From Castanea sativa (taxonomy: Eukaryota > Streptophyta > Magnoliopsida > Fagales > Fagaceae): DNA of 64,000 nucleotides. Within the stretch, counting starts at the first letter, position 1. The number at the start of each line of letters is the position of its first letter. Below are positions 1 to 12,480 of this stretch, piece after piece. The notes under the pieces are model-generated. The model had not been told where the DNA came from, ran no database searches, and worked only from the letters and a program-made list of their open reading frames with translations. The stretch covers positions 81,828,548 to 81,892,547 of the forward strand of contig NC_134017.1 in the NCBI RefSeq assembly GCF_040712315.1, read 5' to 3'. The translations under genes and the position numbers were made by a program.

Positions 1-570
1 TTATTTTATATAATAATCTTTAACAAAGATAGCATAAATCAAATTAACATATATATTCAAATTGATTGAAATCAGAAGTAATAATATACGCCATATGAGC
101 CAAAGTAATAATTTTATTTTATTTATTCATCATCTTCCCTAATCAACTTTATCAAATCAATGTTATCATGTTCATCTTGCAAAATTATTTCTTCATTGAT
201 ATTCTTTTACGTCGTCATCAACGTTCACTATCTCTTATAGTTATTTTATTTATATTTCTCCTTGGCATTATTACTTCTTGGAATTATAACAATAATAGAA
301 AAGGTAAAAATAATAATTATATTGTCATTTAATACATTATTCATAATATATAGACAAAATTGCAAATATGAAAGTGAACAGTCAAGTGTATGTTTCAAAT
401 TTTGTAAGAGAAAAAGAAAAAGGAAATTATGGATATGTTATTTTACTGGGCTCATTTAAGTGATCCAATAACTTTGTATTAAAAACAAGTTTAATAACTT
501 GTTAAACTCAAATAAAAACACAAATTTTAACAAAAAAAAAAAAACTCATTTTAACCCATATGTCTATGTA
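1..570. other. AT-rich intergenic DNA, no gene seen
   Basis: Very AT-rich sequence with homopolymer runs. The short open frame at 262-459 encodes low-complexity Ile/Lys/Arg-rich peptide with no recognisable motif and is not credible as a gene. Confidence 0.7.
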
Positions 571-830
571 TTGTATGATACGAAAGATTTTATGATATGA
601 TACGATTCATACGATACACACCTATGTATTGTATGATTCGTGAGCACTTTTGATACACTCTTACAATACATAACTTTTTTGTACACAATAGGATACGTAT
701 CGTACGAGATGTATATATTGTATGATTTATGACCACTTTTGATGCACCCTTATGATACAAATTTTTTTGGATACGATAGGATACATATCGTACAGTGCAT
801 ATTGTATATCATACTATACTAACATCTATG
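571..830. repeat. diverged tandem duplication, about 90-bp unit
   Basis: Two adjacent copies, near 625-712 and 713-805, share the same order of short words: TATTGTATGAT, then GACCACTTTTGAT or GAGCACTTTTGAT, then CAATAGGATACGTATCGTAC or a variant of it. A looser third partial copy precedes them from about 571. The units are rich in the near-palindromic words ATACGTAT and GATACGAT. No function is evident. Confidence 0.6.
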
Positions 831-1375
831 ATTATTATAGTTTCTTTGTCCCTTAAAGGAGGTTGTGTAATTTTTCATTATTTTTTTCTCTCTCTTATGA
901 TTATATCATGTACTGTTCTATTTTAATTATTTATTATTTCCATCTTTAAACTTTCTACGTCACTAAAATCAAAAGTACTTAAAACCATAAAGTTGCAAAA
1001 GGTAACTTGTAACCGCAACTACTTTCTTAATGATTTTTAGCAATTTTAAATAATAATCTATGGTGCAAGGAAGAAAGAAAAGGAGGCAATGCAAGATGAT
1101 AAGTAGAAATACATGTAAAAAAAAAAAATTCAAGGAAAAGGTGATATTTTTAATTTTATGTCTATTTTCTATTTATTTATTTATTTTGGATGGGAGGATT
1201 TCTCTATAATATTACACATTTTTCTTTGCAAAATCCCTTCTAACGAGACATGAAGAATGCAAAGGACAATAGGACATAGCTTAATAAGATGGTAAAATTG
1301 TTATTGGTGTAATATCATTTAAATCTATTACTAATACACCAATTCTACCAATTATTAAAAACAAAACGCTAATTC
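831..1375. other. intergenic DNA, nothing recognised
   Basis: AT-rich sequence without a supported coding frame, RNA gene or repeat boundary. Confidence 0.6.
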
Positions 1376-1985
1376 TAACGTTGTGAAGACTTATGTGTCC
1401 ATACTATTATATAAGTCCATATTATTATTATTATTGTATAGGGCTGGGCCCCAAGCCCTATGGGCCTTGGGCTCAAACCTTGCGACACGTTATTTGGCCC
1501 TACTCCCATCGTTGGTCCATCAGCCTCAATTCTGACGCCTTGGGGCCCAATTTGTGCACCATAATTGAAATAGGACCTTGCTAACTTAAATACCACAGGT
1601 AAATTCGCCCCCCCCTCTTTGCGATCGTCTTTAACCTGGTCAGGGGTATCGTTGCCTAGAGAACCCCCATACCCGGTTGCACTGTAGTGCCTTCAGGAGT
1701 ATCGCTGCCGGGCGGGTTCAAGATGGTGGGAATCAGTTCCAATGCGACTTCCACTTTCCTACCAGAAACCCACTTAAAGATGATAGAATTGGTCCCTCAT
1801 TTACACTAGTAAGGAGAAGTAATCATGACACCTCCACTTATCTAGGGCTATAAATAGATGAATGAAAGGAGAAATGGTGGTTGGCAATTTTAGAGAGAAA
1901 CATAGAGAGAAGAGAGAGACTACCATAAGAAAAGGGAGAGAGACTTAGAGAAAAGGAGGAGCACGTAGAGTCTTAAGTGATTGCA
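1376..1985 (+). mobile_element. probable solo or truncated LTR remnant
   Basis: A block of clearly higher GC content than its flanks. It starts near TGTGAAGACT at about 1381 and includes GC-rich GGGCCTTGGGC-type words. A TATA box (CTATAAATAG) lies at about 1850, followed by a purine-rich GAGAGA leader to about 1975. A TATA box followed by such a leader is the usual layout of a plant LTR U3-R-U5. I found no partner LTR or internal coding region, so it would be a solo or truncated LTR. The boundaries are approximate. Confidence 0.45.
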
Positions 1986-3100
1986 TGGGTCTCAAAATGA
2001 AAGATCACCTATAATAGGAAATTTAAAACCCACAAAACAAATAGATTGTGAGCCCAAAAACGTTAACTACATATTTTTGGCCTGCACAATTATTATTACC
2101 AATGCTTTTTTTTTTAGAGATAATTACAACATGATACTAATTCCGCAGTTTGAATCCTTTCCCCCTAGACCCACAAGCATTTTGTGCATTGAGAGGTGCC
2201 AATTTAGCTATAAGGCTTTTGGCTATTATAGTACTTTTTATAATAAAATATTTAAAAGTTGATACATTAGTTTAAGATTTGTTTTGTATTTATTTAAATT
2301 ATGAAACACAAGAATAAATTTAGACCAGTTATATTAAAAAGGATTGATAGGATTTTAAAATTTCATGGTGGACTAATGATAAAAAATTTATAGTATCCTA
2401 ATCCCATATAAATTAAGACAAAATTTATTATATAAGTTTTATAAACTTCACATCAGGTAGGATCCTTACAGTTTTCTCAAAAATAGAAAAAAGGTAGGAT
2501 CCTTATAGAAGAGTGGCATTAAAGTTTGAATCCGTTTTTTCCATTGTTTTCGTAATTATTAAATTATCAAAAAATAATAATATTCAACATTTATTTTAAA
2601 GTTAATTATATAGCAAAATTATTTATTTATTTGATACATCGATAATAGGGGATGAGTGAAAAGTTGCTGATAGGGACGGCCGTTCTTATTGCACAATATT
2701 TAGGTAATTTACCCAGATAGCACCACACATTTATGATTTATGGTGGTGTGGGAGAATATGCCAGAATAACTAAATGCTACGGTTTAAAAAAATATGTATT
2801 AATTTATTATTGTCGATAATATATTTAATAATTTATCATATTTTTAAAACTTGAGTTTTATAAATTTAAGTTTACTGTATAATTCAGTTTCAAAAACTTG
2901 AATTTTTTGAAAAAATATCCTTTAAATTTGTGGTACTATTTTTTATATAACACAAGTAATATAATTTTTTTTTTCAATTTTTTCCATATTTCGCCCGACA
3001 AGTGTGCAACTGGTGGCGGCAATGTGCGGTTCACACATTTTTAGACACAGGCAGATGTAAATAAGCAATACTTATATCATTCACAGCAAAAACATGTTTT
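1986..3100. other. intergenic DNA, nothing recognised
   Basis: AT-rich sequence with no coding frame I can support. The open frame at 1981-2262 has no recognisable domain and lies in repeat-like DNA. Confidence 0.6.
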
Positions 3101-5106
3101 TATGTTTGTTTTGTTTTGGTCATTTCAAATTTCAAACACAAATCTGAAATTATGGAGTCTTGTGTGTGTTTTGTCTTCAGCTCCAGCCTCCAACCATTTC
3201 ACTCAATGCTTCACTAGTCACTAGCTCAATGTACAAACAGACACCAAAAAACAAAAAAAACCCAATTTCTTTAGTATTTTAGTAATAGACTTGTATATAT
3301 ATTGGGTTTTTAAGTCAAAGAAAGAAAGGTCCTATCTAGTTTTTTAAATGTTGTTTGGAAGCAGTTTTGGATTCTACTACCTGTTTTTTTTGTTTGGTTC
3401 TATCATCTATGTGGTTTGAAAATTGAAATCTGCTTACTGGGTCTAAGATGCTCAACTGCTTCTTTGTCACTTCTCCGCTTCTCTTGAACTTTTGAATTCA
3501 AAGGTGTGATATTTTACCCCGTTGACAATATTTATAGTTGGAAATATGTATGTATGTATGTCTGATTTGCATGAAAAAGAGAGAGAAAGAAAGCATTTTC
3601 AAGAAGTTGGGAAGCCTTTTCAAGTTGTTGTTCTTTTCGCAGTGAGGATCATTCATTGCTTGATGTTCTATGCTCAACCCTCTTTTCAGATTCTACTTGT
3701 TCCGTACCTTTTCATTACCATATACATCTGTTTTCCTGCAAAGAAAAAGGGCCTTTAGATCAAGGACAGGTTAGCTTTCAAATCCCTCTTTCTCTCTGAA
3801 ATTTCTAAATTTTGAGTTGGGTTTCTTTCTGAGTATGTGATTCTGTTTCTGTATTGAGAGTTCAGCCAAAAAGGGAGCCTGTGTTGTTTTGTTTTCTTTT
3901 GTGTCTGTGTGTGTTTTTTGGGTTGTGGGTTGAAGATTTAGTAGAAGAGACATCCATTATTGTTGATGGGTCAGATTCTAATCAGAAGGTGAAGGAGGTG
4001 GGGCTGTATTAGGTAACAGGGACCACCGAGATCTGTCTTTTTGGATTGTTCTATTGCTTCTTCTTTATAAGTAATTTACTTCATCATGTACTATAGATTG
4101 GAAGTGGATGCTTTTGTAAACCAAACCCTGTTGCTTTTCTTGACTAATATTTATGCTCCACCCCCATACACTTTTCAATGCACAAACAAAGCTTCATGCT
4201 TTCTTTCTTTTCTTTCTGAGATTCTATGTATGAGGTGAGTGGAAGTGAAAGTGAAAGCTCACTTTCGTTCTTTTGGGCCAACGCTCATTTAATTAATTAA
4301 TTAATTAATTAATTAAACCCCTCTCTGAATGACTTTGATGAAGGGGTATGTTTGTGAAATCACACAGTGGAAACAACTTTTGACTTCCATGATATTGATG
4401 GGTAGGGAGATAGACTTAGTTACCCCCATTATTTCTTTTCCTTCTTTGCATTTGATTTGAGTGCCCTACCTTACCTATCAATATGGCACAAAACTAAAGC
4501 CCTTTGCTCTTATCTTAATTTGGTCATTTCACCTTTTTTTCCCATGTGGCTGACAATCATTTCCTCATAAGCTCTTGATATTGACCGCTTTTAGCTCAGC
4601 TCGGAATTTCATGAAGCTGCAAAATGTGACTCTTTAATGAATGATTCTCTCATCGTGCACAATGTTATTCTGTCTATGATTTCCTTTCCGTCTCCTTTTT
4701 GAAACTCCTCAGAAGGTTTGTTGCTGGTGTCTTGAATTGTAAATGGAAATTATTAGTCTCACAAGTTTGAAGTTTGTGTTGGTAATTTTTGTACGCTTCT
4801 GTTGAAAATGACTGGTAGCTGTGAATTAATGACTCTGTTTGTCTTATTATATGGTCACAGGTGTCACAGGGTTTTTCATCTAGTTCTAAATCTCATTATG
4901 CCCTATCTTTCAAGTTGTTTGTTTTTTATTTTTATCTTCCCCATTAATAATGCAAAAAAAGCCCGAAATTTGATATTTGAAGTGCATTTACAGGGTTTAT
5001 GATGCTTGTTTGCACATGGGCATTATAGTTTCTGGTAGAAGCCAAGCTATCTGGGGAGTTTCAGGTTGTGCTTTATGTGATAAACGCCAAATCTTCTACT
5101 CACAAG
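3101..5106 (+). promoter_or_regulatory. upstream region and probable 5' leader of the DUF547 gene
   Basis: No coding exon was found before the ATG at 5107. CT-rich stretches at about 3420-3500 and 3780-3960 resemble plant 5' leaders. A good acceptor (TTTCAG at 5059-5064) suggests a leader intron ending shortly before the start codon. I could not fix the transcription start or the matching donor. Small open frames here (for example 3522-3758) look like chance frames. Confidence 0.35.
4289..4317. repeat. (AATT)n microsatellite
   Basis: An uninterrupted run of TTAA/AATT units in the leader region of the DUF547 gene. Confidence 0.9.
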
Positions 5107-8100
5107 ATGCGTAGCTCACCGGTTGTGCAGTCTGTCTTAACCCGGTAAGGATGTAGCATTTTTTGTTCTTTGTTTAAATTTGGAGCTCTAGCCTATTGCT
5201 CTTCTAATGGCTTTCTACTTCTTTCTGATTGCACTTTTCCAGAAGTGATTCTTTCTCTAAGCCATCACACTCTGGCAGGAATTCTTGTGACTCAGAAATA
5301 CAGTTGGATACAGTGGATGAACTTCAGAGTGATAAATCATCCTTTAAGGTAAGCTTTAGTGGGGTTTGTCTTCTTACGGATTTTTATCTCTTGAAATTGT
5401 TCTTCAATTTTACAACTTCAAAATTAGGCTGTGGTTTTTGAAGGAAGTTTTTACTAAATTGTTGTCTACTAGATTGCTGAATGGAATTGTGAACAAGGTT
5501 CTATCCTTTTACTTCTTGCCTAACAGTACGAATCAAATTGGCATGTATGCTTAATGGAACGGGCAAAAAGATTTTGATTTTTCTCTTCCCTTTCGGTTGT
5601 AAATCCATTTCAACTCTTTCTCCCTGATCTGAAAGATTGGACTGGTTCTGCAGCAGAATACTAGCTAGTAGCATCATCAGCCATCAATTACCTCATCTTG
5701 ATATGATTGTTTCTCAAAATTTAACTAGAACATTTTGTTGTTGTCAATTAGCATACACCCCCCCCCCCCCTTTTTATTGTGGTCAAATTGTATTGTAAGT
5801 AAAAATGGTGTTTTTTTATTTTTATTTTTATTTTTTATTTTTATAAATCTTTTAGGAGTGCAATCTTGGAGATGAGACTGGAAATTTTGAATTGTGCACT
5901 AAAAGCAATGCTTATCCTTCCAGGTTCCAGCTTGAACAGGATGTAAGCTTCCTTTCCCTTTTTGTTGATGCGCCATTATGAAACTGTCCAATTGTGCTTT
6001 ACTGTGTAATTTGCATGTGAATGGGGGTAGTGCAGTAAGCTTCTATAAGCAAGACACCCTATATTGATTTTGCAGTGGCATTCATGTTTGGGCTTTTATT
6101 AGTAAAGTGGTTGTGCTTTTCACAGTGAGTTTGCTATCGTAAACTCATTGTACTTTTCTTATCAATAAAGTTTTTATTACCTATCCACAAAAAAAAAAAA
6201 AATTAGTTAAGTGGTTGTGGTAGGATCATATTGGCGATAGACATGGTAGAGGTTTCAAGATTATTATAATATAGTGTAGAATATATTTGTCATTGTCTTT
6301 AATAATGCAGATATACATTTTTATAACCTAGCTTATGAAGGCACCATGTAATAAAGGAAGTATTATGTTGGAACCATTTATATTAGATAACTTTCATGTA
6401 ATAACTTATCCAGACATCTTTAACAGTAGTTTTGATGTGCTTCCTGTGTATTGGAATTATCTCTTATAAATAAAGATTTTTTTTACTTATAAAAATTGTA
6501 ATATTTTACTAGCATTGCTGCTAGCAGTCATCTTTATGTTCAGATCTTTTTGATGGTCTCGCAGACCTAAATTTATTATCTTACTTAGAGGCAGCTTTAC
6601 CTTAGTAGCTTACCCTATCCTAATGTATGTGCCTTTTGGATAGGTAAACAGATTGCAACAGCAGTTGCAAGAAGAGATGGAATTGCATGCTGTTCTGGAA
6701 AAGGCTATTGAGAAAAATACTATGAAATTGTCAAGTCCATCTCGTCTCCCTCACCAGGTTTGTTTATCTATATATATATATATTGCATTTTGTAATATGC
6801 GCATGCAATTTGCATTGGCGATTTTGGTGAAATGATCCTAAAATTCAAGTTTTTGAAGAATTCACCTTGTCTAAGCAAATTTTGAGTGCCAGCTGCTTCA
6901 GATGCATGTTACATTTACCTGGTATACGTCTGCTATTGTTGTTTATTGTGTCTAATTTATGTTTTTATCAGAAGAAAAAAGGGATGTGGGTGGGGTGGAA
7001 TAACTTGTCATCATGGTTTAAATTCTCAGACTCCCCCTTTTTTAATGAAGATACAGTTGTTCAAACCTTTTGGTCTTGTCATTAATGTCACTTGTCTTAG
7101 CTTTTTACTGATAAACTTGGGCATGCTCAGTGTAAGTCTGTGTTATATCTTTAATTAAACTTTGTTGTTGGTCAAACTCTAGGCCAGTTTGATTGTTGCT
7201 CAAATTATTATCAATTTTTTAATAATAATTGGTCCACTCCATGGAATGCGTTTTGTAGCAGAACAGAGTCCTAGGGACTGCCAGAAATTTCTGTTAGGTG
7301 TTTGCAAAAAAATAAAGAACAAACAATTTACCCATACCATACATTTTCACTTTTTAGATTCCAATTTAGCGGACATCATAAACTGAGAATCGGATTTAAG
7401 TGCATCATTCTGTCTCTCTTTTCTTTCAAGTTGTACCAGGCTGAAACATTGAATCATGGCTTAAGTGATTAACTAATCTTGTATATATTGTTGTGCTAGC
7501 TTATAAGCTAGCCTTTTGCTTTTTAACTTTTATGTACAGTTTTTTAAAACTTCACATTTTCTTACTTTTTCAAAGTACATGTATACTTTAGCACACTTTT
7601 AAGAAAATATTTTCAACAAAGAGCTAAATAAGTTGTTCCCAAACGGACAGATGTGTGTTTGGGACTAGATTATAAGCTAGCTTTTTGCTTTTTAGATTTT
7701 ATGTATAGTTTTTTAAAACTTCACTTTTTCTTACTTTTTCAAAGTACAAGTATATTTTAGCACACTTTCAACAAAAAACTAAATAGGCTATTCTCAAACA
7801 GACACACATACATTGTTCTCTAATAGCTCAATTACCAGTTTTTCATTCTTGTACTTTTGTAGGGATTTAATATTGTGATGTCTTTTTTTCATATTAATAC
7901 AGGCTCAAGAGCTCCTGTCTAATATTGCATTATTGGAGGTCACAGTTTCAAAACTCGAACAAGAGATGGTGTCTTTGCATTTCCAACTTAGCCAAGAAAG
8001 AAATGAACGGAGGCTTGCAGAATATCGATTGAGGCATTCATCTTTTCTGTCAATACCTCGTTGCTCCTCTGATATTCTGGATAAATTGGTATGCTGTTTG

Positions 8101-8145
8101 CTTTTATTCCCAACTAAGTAGTAATTCCTTCCTGCGTGTATCAAC

Positions 8146-8185
<40 letters not shown>

Positions 8186-11100
8186 AGACGACTTCATTCT
8201 TAGGCTTTTTTTTAAAAAAATAAAAAATTCCTATTTGTTTCCTCCTACAAGATTTAGACAGTGGGTGGCATCTTGTCTAGCTGGTAAAGCCTGGTGCCAA
8301 AGATCCAGGATTAAATCTTGCTCACAACAGGGATAGGTGTTTAAGGAAGGGGGAAGGCTGCCCTCCTATTCTATAGTCCAGCGATAGAACCAAAAAGAAA
8401 TATAAATTGTAAGATAATATCCATGCACTGGCTTGAAGAAACTGGGCCATGGCCTAATCCTAAAAGCTACACATGTTTTAATTTGGAAACGGATTCTAGA
8501 ATTAAATATATTATTCACTTTCAGCCTCTCAGTTTTGTCTACACAAATATTGGATGATTATTTCTATAAAATAGAAGTGAGAAGAGTTTGGCCTTAGCTA
8601 GGGTAGAGTGGATTAGAAAGATACTTGTAGCTGACCTCAATAATTTGGAAAAGGATTTATGTAGCCATCCTTAACTAGCTGTGTGAATAAGGATTTGATA
8701 ACTCACATGGTTGTCTCCTATATGTCAAATGGAACACATATGGTCATCCTGTATATGCTCAATTTTGTGCAATGTAATCAACTCATTCTTTCATTACCCA
8801 GATTTCACCGTCTTTGAGGTGTTCAAAGCATTCCATTTCTAAAGTGGGTGATGCCCATGAAGATAACTCCTGCCAGGAGCTGCAAGATCAACCATTGGAA
8901 TCTACTGACAAATATGAAGAGTCAATGATAGAGGTACCTGTCTAGAGTTCCTCTTACAGATAGCATTAACTTCTTTATAATTTGATGCCTTTGGTGAAAT
9001 CCATGAGAATTACTTTTGTCCCAAACGCATATGTATTACTTATTCCTTGTCAGAACTTGGTCCTTGTAACTTTTTCAGTAAAAATATGGAAATATTGATT
9101 AAAACTTTCAATTTGATAATCAATGATAGTAGGAACTTAACATGTGATACTTTGCATCAGAATGGAGTAGACACTGTTGTACTTTACCACAACAAGAAAA
9201 TGTCTATGAAAATAGATTCCAAATCTGGTCAAGCTGTAGAGTTCAGGAAGCTTCCTAAAGGGATGCCAACAAAGGGCCTTTGGGATCATCCTAATCAATT
9301 ATCGGAAGAGATGATGAAATGTATGAAAAATATATTCATTTCTTTGGCGGATTCTGCTATACCATCCAAATCATCTGCGTCAGAGAGCCACTGGTCACCT
9401 CTATCACCACGTGGGCATCTTTCCAATTTATCTTGGTGGTCATCATCTGAGAGGTCAATGATTTCATCATGGGTGCAGAGCCCACAAGTTGATGTAAAGA
9501 GTAACTCTGAAGTGTTGGCTTCAGAGAATGCATGTGATCCCTATAGGGTGCGTGGAAAACTAAGTTGGGCAGACATTGGAAACTATGGATTAGCAACTGA
9601 AGTTTCTTGGATGTCAGTTGGTAAGAAGCAGTTAGAATATGCTGCAGGGGCACTGAGAAAGTTCAGGTAAAATTTTATTCAATCCTCGTGTCTTGAATTT
9701 TTCTTCTTAGTCTCTTGGGTAGGGTCAACTATTCTTATATGAAGATTCAAAATACCAAGAAATTTCTATTATAGAAATTTAGAGAAACATTAAAAGTACT
9801 AATTTAGAATATGTATTGGAATTTGTGTGCACTATGTGGCAGTTTTACTTTTTGATCTACTCCTGATCTTATTTTCATGTACCTTCTTGTCATCTTTATG
9901 TTTGCATTGGCTTCTGCATAATTGGTATGCCAACCACTTACATGCCTTTTTCCCGTCAGACATTCCAATTATGTGTTTCATCATTTCAATCTTCTTTTCA
10001 TGGTGAGAGAATGTGTATTAATATAAAAGGCATACCCAATGTGCTGCTGAAGCTGTTACCATAGAAAGTGGATCTTTACTTTAAAATGCCCCTGGTCCTG
10101 CATTTAATTCTTTCTGTGTCTTCTGATATTGTGCAGGTTGAATGAATGTAATTAATTTGAATAGTTAGAGAAACTTGAAGTCTTGCTTTTGAATGCTTGA
10201 ATTTTTCTTTCGACCTAGAGTTGACAACTGTTGTTTTGTTTAATTGTTTTGAGAACAGAACACTTGTTGAGCAACTGGCCAAAGTGAACCCCATCCATTT
10301 GAGCTGCGATGAGAAGCTTGCTTTCTGGATCAACTTATATAATGCTCTGATCATGCATGTGGGTTGCTTTATTCTATTACATTTACATGTGAATTATAAA
10401 AAAAATGATACACAAGGCACTGTAAAGCTATTTTAATAAAATGTGAAGTTTCATATACAAAGTTAAAATGCTGTTCTCTAAAATCAATCTTTGGACAGGC
10501 TTATTTGGCATATGGAGTCCCAAGGAGTGATTTGAAGCTCTTCTCTTTGATGCAAAAGGTGTGATTCTGACTTAAATACTCTCTTTTTGTTTCTCTACAT
10601 GCTTAAACTTTACTTTCCCTGATACTATCAATTGATTTCATTAAAATGACAATCATTGGCTTGCTGAGAGTCTGAGACCTAGCATTAACGTGTCAGGTGC
10701 TTAGTTAGGAAGTTGATTACTAAGTTTTGATAATGTCATTTCATCTCTATTAGTTTATTACATTAATAAATTTAATAAACTACCCTGCTTCTAAATGCAC
10801 CTGGGATGAAGAAAATGAATGGATCTGTCACTTCTAAATGTTTGGTTTAAATTCTACCAGGGATCAAATCTGTGCCAAAGTTTGAGATCTACAACCTTCA
10901 TGGCTGTGCATTCATTGATATAAAGCATGAATATATGATTGTTGGTATGGTATCTAATTTCTATTGTGGGATATTAGTGGCAGCCCTTTACTCGGAAAAA
11001 ATGAATGGTTTGTTCAAAGCAAAGTCTCTCTCCACCAATGTACAAGTGAGGGAAATGGTTCAATGTAGAAGGAAGAAAAGTGATGCGATATAGAAGGAAA

Positions 11101-12171
11101 ATAGTTCCTCCAAGGAGAGGGAAAAACAAAGCAACAATAACCAATAAAGATGAAGCCCCTTATGCTTGTGTGCTTACTGATGTTACAATGCAATTTCATG
11201 ACTTGGGATACAATGAACAATTGACCTAGCTGATCTTATTTCTAGAACAATCATATTCCTTCATATTCTCATGTTGATTCATTGGTCTGTTATACTATGA
11301 TCAGATTGTTTAAGCATGGATTTATTCTTTTGAATTTGCATATGATTGTTACCTGGACAATCTTATGGCTGCGGTTGATAGTTGTGTGATTGTTTATGGC
11401 TTTTTTCATTCATGGAGTATGTTCACTGATTTTTTTGTTTGTTTGTTTCTTTTGATGTATATTCCAGGCAGCATACACAGTAGGGGGACATTCTTTCAGT
11501 GCAGCTGCTATTGAGTATGTGATTCTAAAAATGAAACCACCACTCCATCGGCCCCAAATTGTATGACATGGTTTAGTATTGTGGATTAATTACTCTCTTA
11601 TTGTACTTCATTTCCTGATTAAATGTTTGCATGTAAAATATAATCAGGCTTTGCTTCTTGCCCTGCACAAGTTGAAGGTATCAGATGAACAACTGAAGTC
11701 CGCTGTTGATATATATGAACCACTTGTAACATTTGCTCTCAGCTGCGGAGTGTATTCTTCCCCTGCGGTAATCTCAATAATTTTTCAATATGTTGATGGA
11801 TTGTTTCATTTTAAGTTCTCCTGTAAGTTTATGGTAGAGAATAATACATGCAGGTGAGAATCTACACTGCTAAGAATGTGAAAGAAGAGCTTCAAGAAGC
11901 ACAACGCGATTTCATTCGAGCATCAGTTGGAGTTAGCAGCAAAGGGAGGTTACTAGTCCCCAAAATGCTACACTGCTTTGCCAAAGGCTTTGTGGATGAT
12001 GCAAATTTGGCTGTATGGATATCACATTACCTTCCGCCTCATCAGGCCACCTTTGTTGAACAATGCATTTCAAAGAGAAGGCAGAGCCTTCTTGGTTCAC
12101 GCAACTGTGGCATTCTTCCATTTGATTCATGCTTCCGTTATCTTTTTCTGCCTGACAAAATTCCTGTATGA
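5107..12171 (+). CDS. MIP1-type leucine-zipper / DUF547 protein, 12 coding exons
   Basis: Coding exons: 5107-5144, 5243-5348, 5856-5942, 6644-6757, 7903-8088, 8802-8933, 9161-9666, 10259-10358, 10499-10558, 11468-11560, 11648-11767, 11854-12171. All introns are GT..AG, phases match, and the sum is 619 residues plus TGA. The ATG at 5107 is the first after an in-frame TAG at 5026. Residues about 70-165 form a Leu/Glu/Gln-rich coiled coil (RLQQQLQEEMELHAVLEKA), matching the 'ternary complex factor MIP1 leucine zipper' region of this family. Residues about 390-525 are the DUF547 domain (CDEKLAFWINLYNAL, GGHSFSAAAIEY, YEPLVTFALSCG). The tail is conserved (SRNCGILPFDSCFRYLFLP). In the family these two regions occur together; the biochemical role is largely unknown, with protein-protein interaction likely through the zipper. 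No signal peptide is seen. Least certain are the exon 7 acceptor and the first exon. The gene appears intact. Confidence 0.9.
5759..5770. repeat. poly-C tract in intron
   Basis: A homopolymer C run in the intron before exon 3, followed by T-rich DNA. Likely length-variable. Confidence 0.9.
7490..7640. repeat. dispersed MITE-like repeat, copy 1, in DUF547 intron
   Basis: Begins near the TATAAGCTAGC word and ends near CCCAAACGGACAG. It is nearly the same as the block that follows at 7650-7806, with a third copy at about 30895-31045. Shared words include GCTAGC..TTTTGCTTTTTA, CAAAGTACA and TTTTAGCACACTTT. Confidence 0.7.
7650..7806. repeat. dispersed MITE-like repeat, copy 2, in DUF547 intron
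   Basis: The ends are roughly inverted: TGTGTTTGGGA at the left and TCTCAAACAGACACA at the right. This suggests a short non-autonomous terminal-inverted-repeat element. It lies head to tail with copy 1. Confidence 0.65.
8149..8182. repeat. poly-A tract in intron
   Basis: An A run in the intron between exons 5 and 6, interrupted only near its end. Confidence 0.9.
8255..8400 (+). repeat. possible tRNA-derived SINE in DUF547 intron
   Basis: TCTAGCTGGTAAAGCCTGG resembles a pol III A box. About 30 bases on, GATCCAGGATTAAATC resembles a diverged B box. The order and spacing fit a plant SINE head. No family was recognised and no poly-A end or target duplication was confirmed. Confidence 0.35.
10559..11467 (+). 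other. long intron 9 of the DUF547 gene
   Basis: The 909-bp intron between exons 9 and 10. It contains no supported coding exon or recognised element. The frames at 10872-11093 and 11014-11220 lack known domains and interrupt a block (SLMQK to AAYTVGGHS) that should be continuous in the family. Confidence 0.6.
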
Positions 12172-12480
12172 TGCTGTATTTTAGTACATGATTTGTGTCC
12201 GTATATACCTTGCTTGCCTTTGTCTAGCAGGTCAATATGAAGATAGTATTGGCTCTAGATGATGCTAAAGAAACCTAAAATGTTAGGTTGCATCATCCAT
12301 GTGAAGCTTAACCTCCTTGAGAATAACAAGGATGTTGCAGTTTTGGTCTCCTGCCTTATAGACCAGTAATATCTCTCAAGGGTGTTGTACATTTTGTTCA
12401 TGGATAAAAGAGTTCACATATAATACCTGTAGGCCATTGTTGCGTTTCGCTTAATCAAGTATAGTTAAATAATAATGGCA
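12172..12480 (+). other. probable 3' UTR of the DUF547 gene
   Basis: Follows the TGA at 12169-12171. It is AT-rich and non-coding. No clear AATAAA was pinned down, so the end is approximate. Confidence 0.4.
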
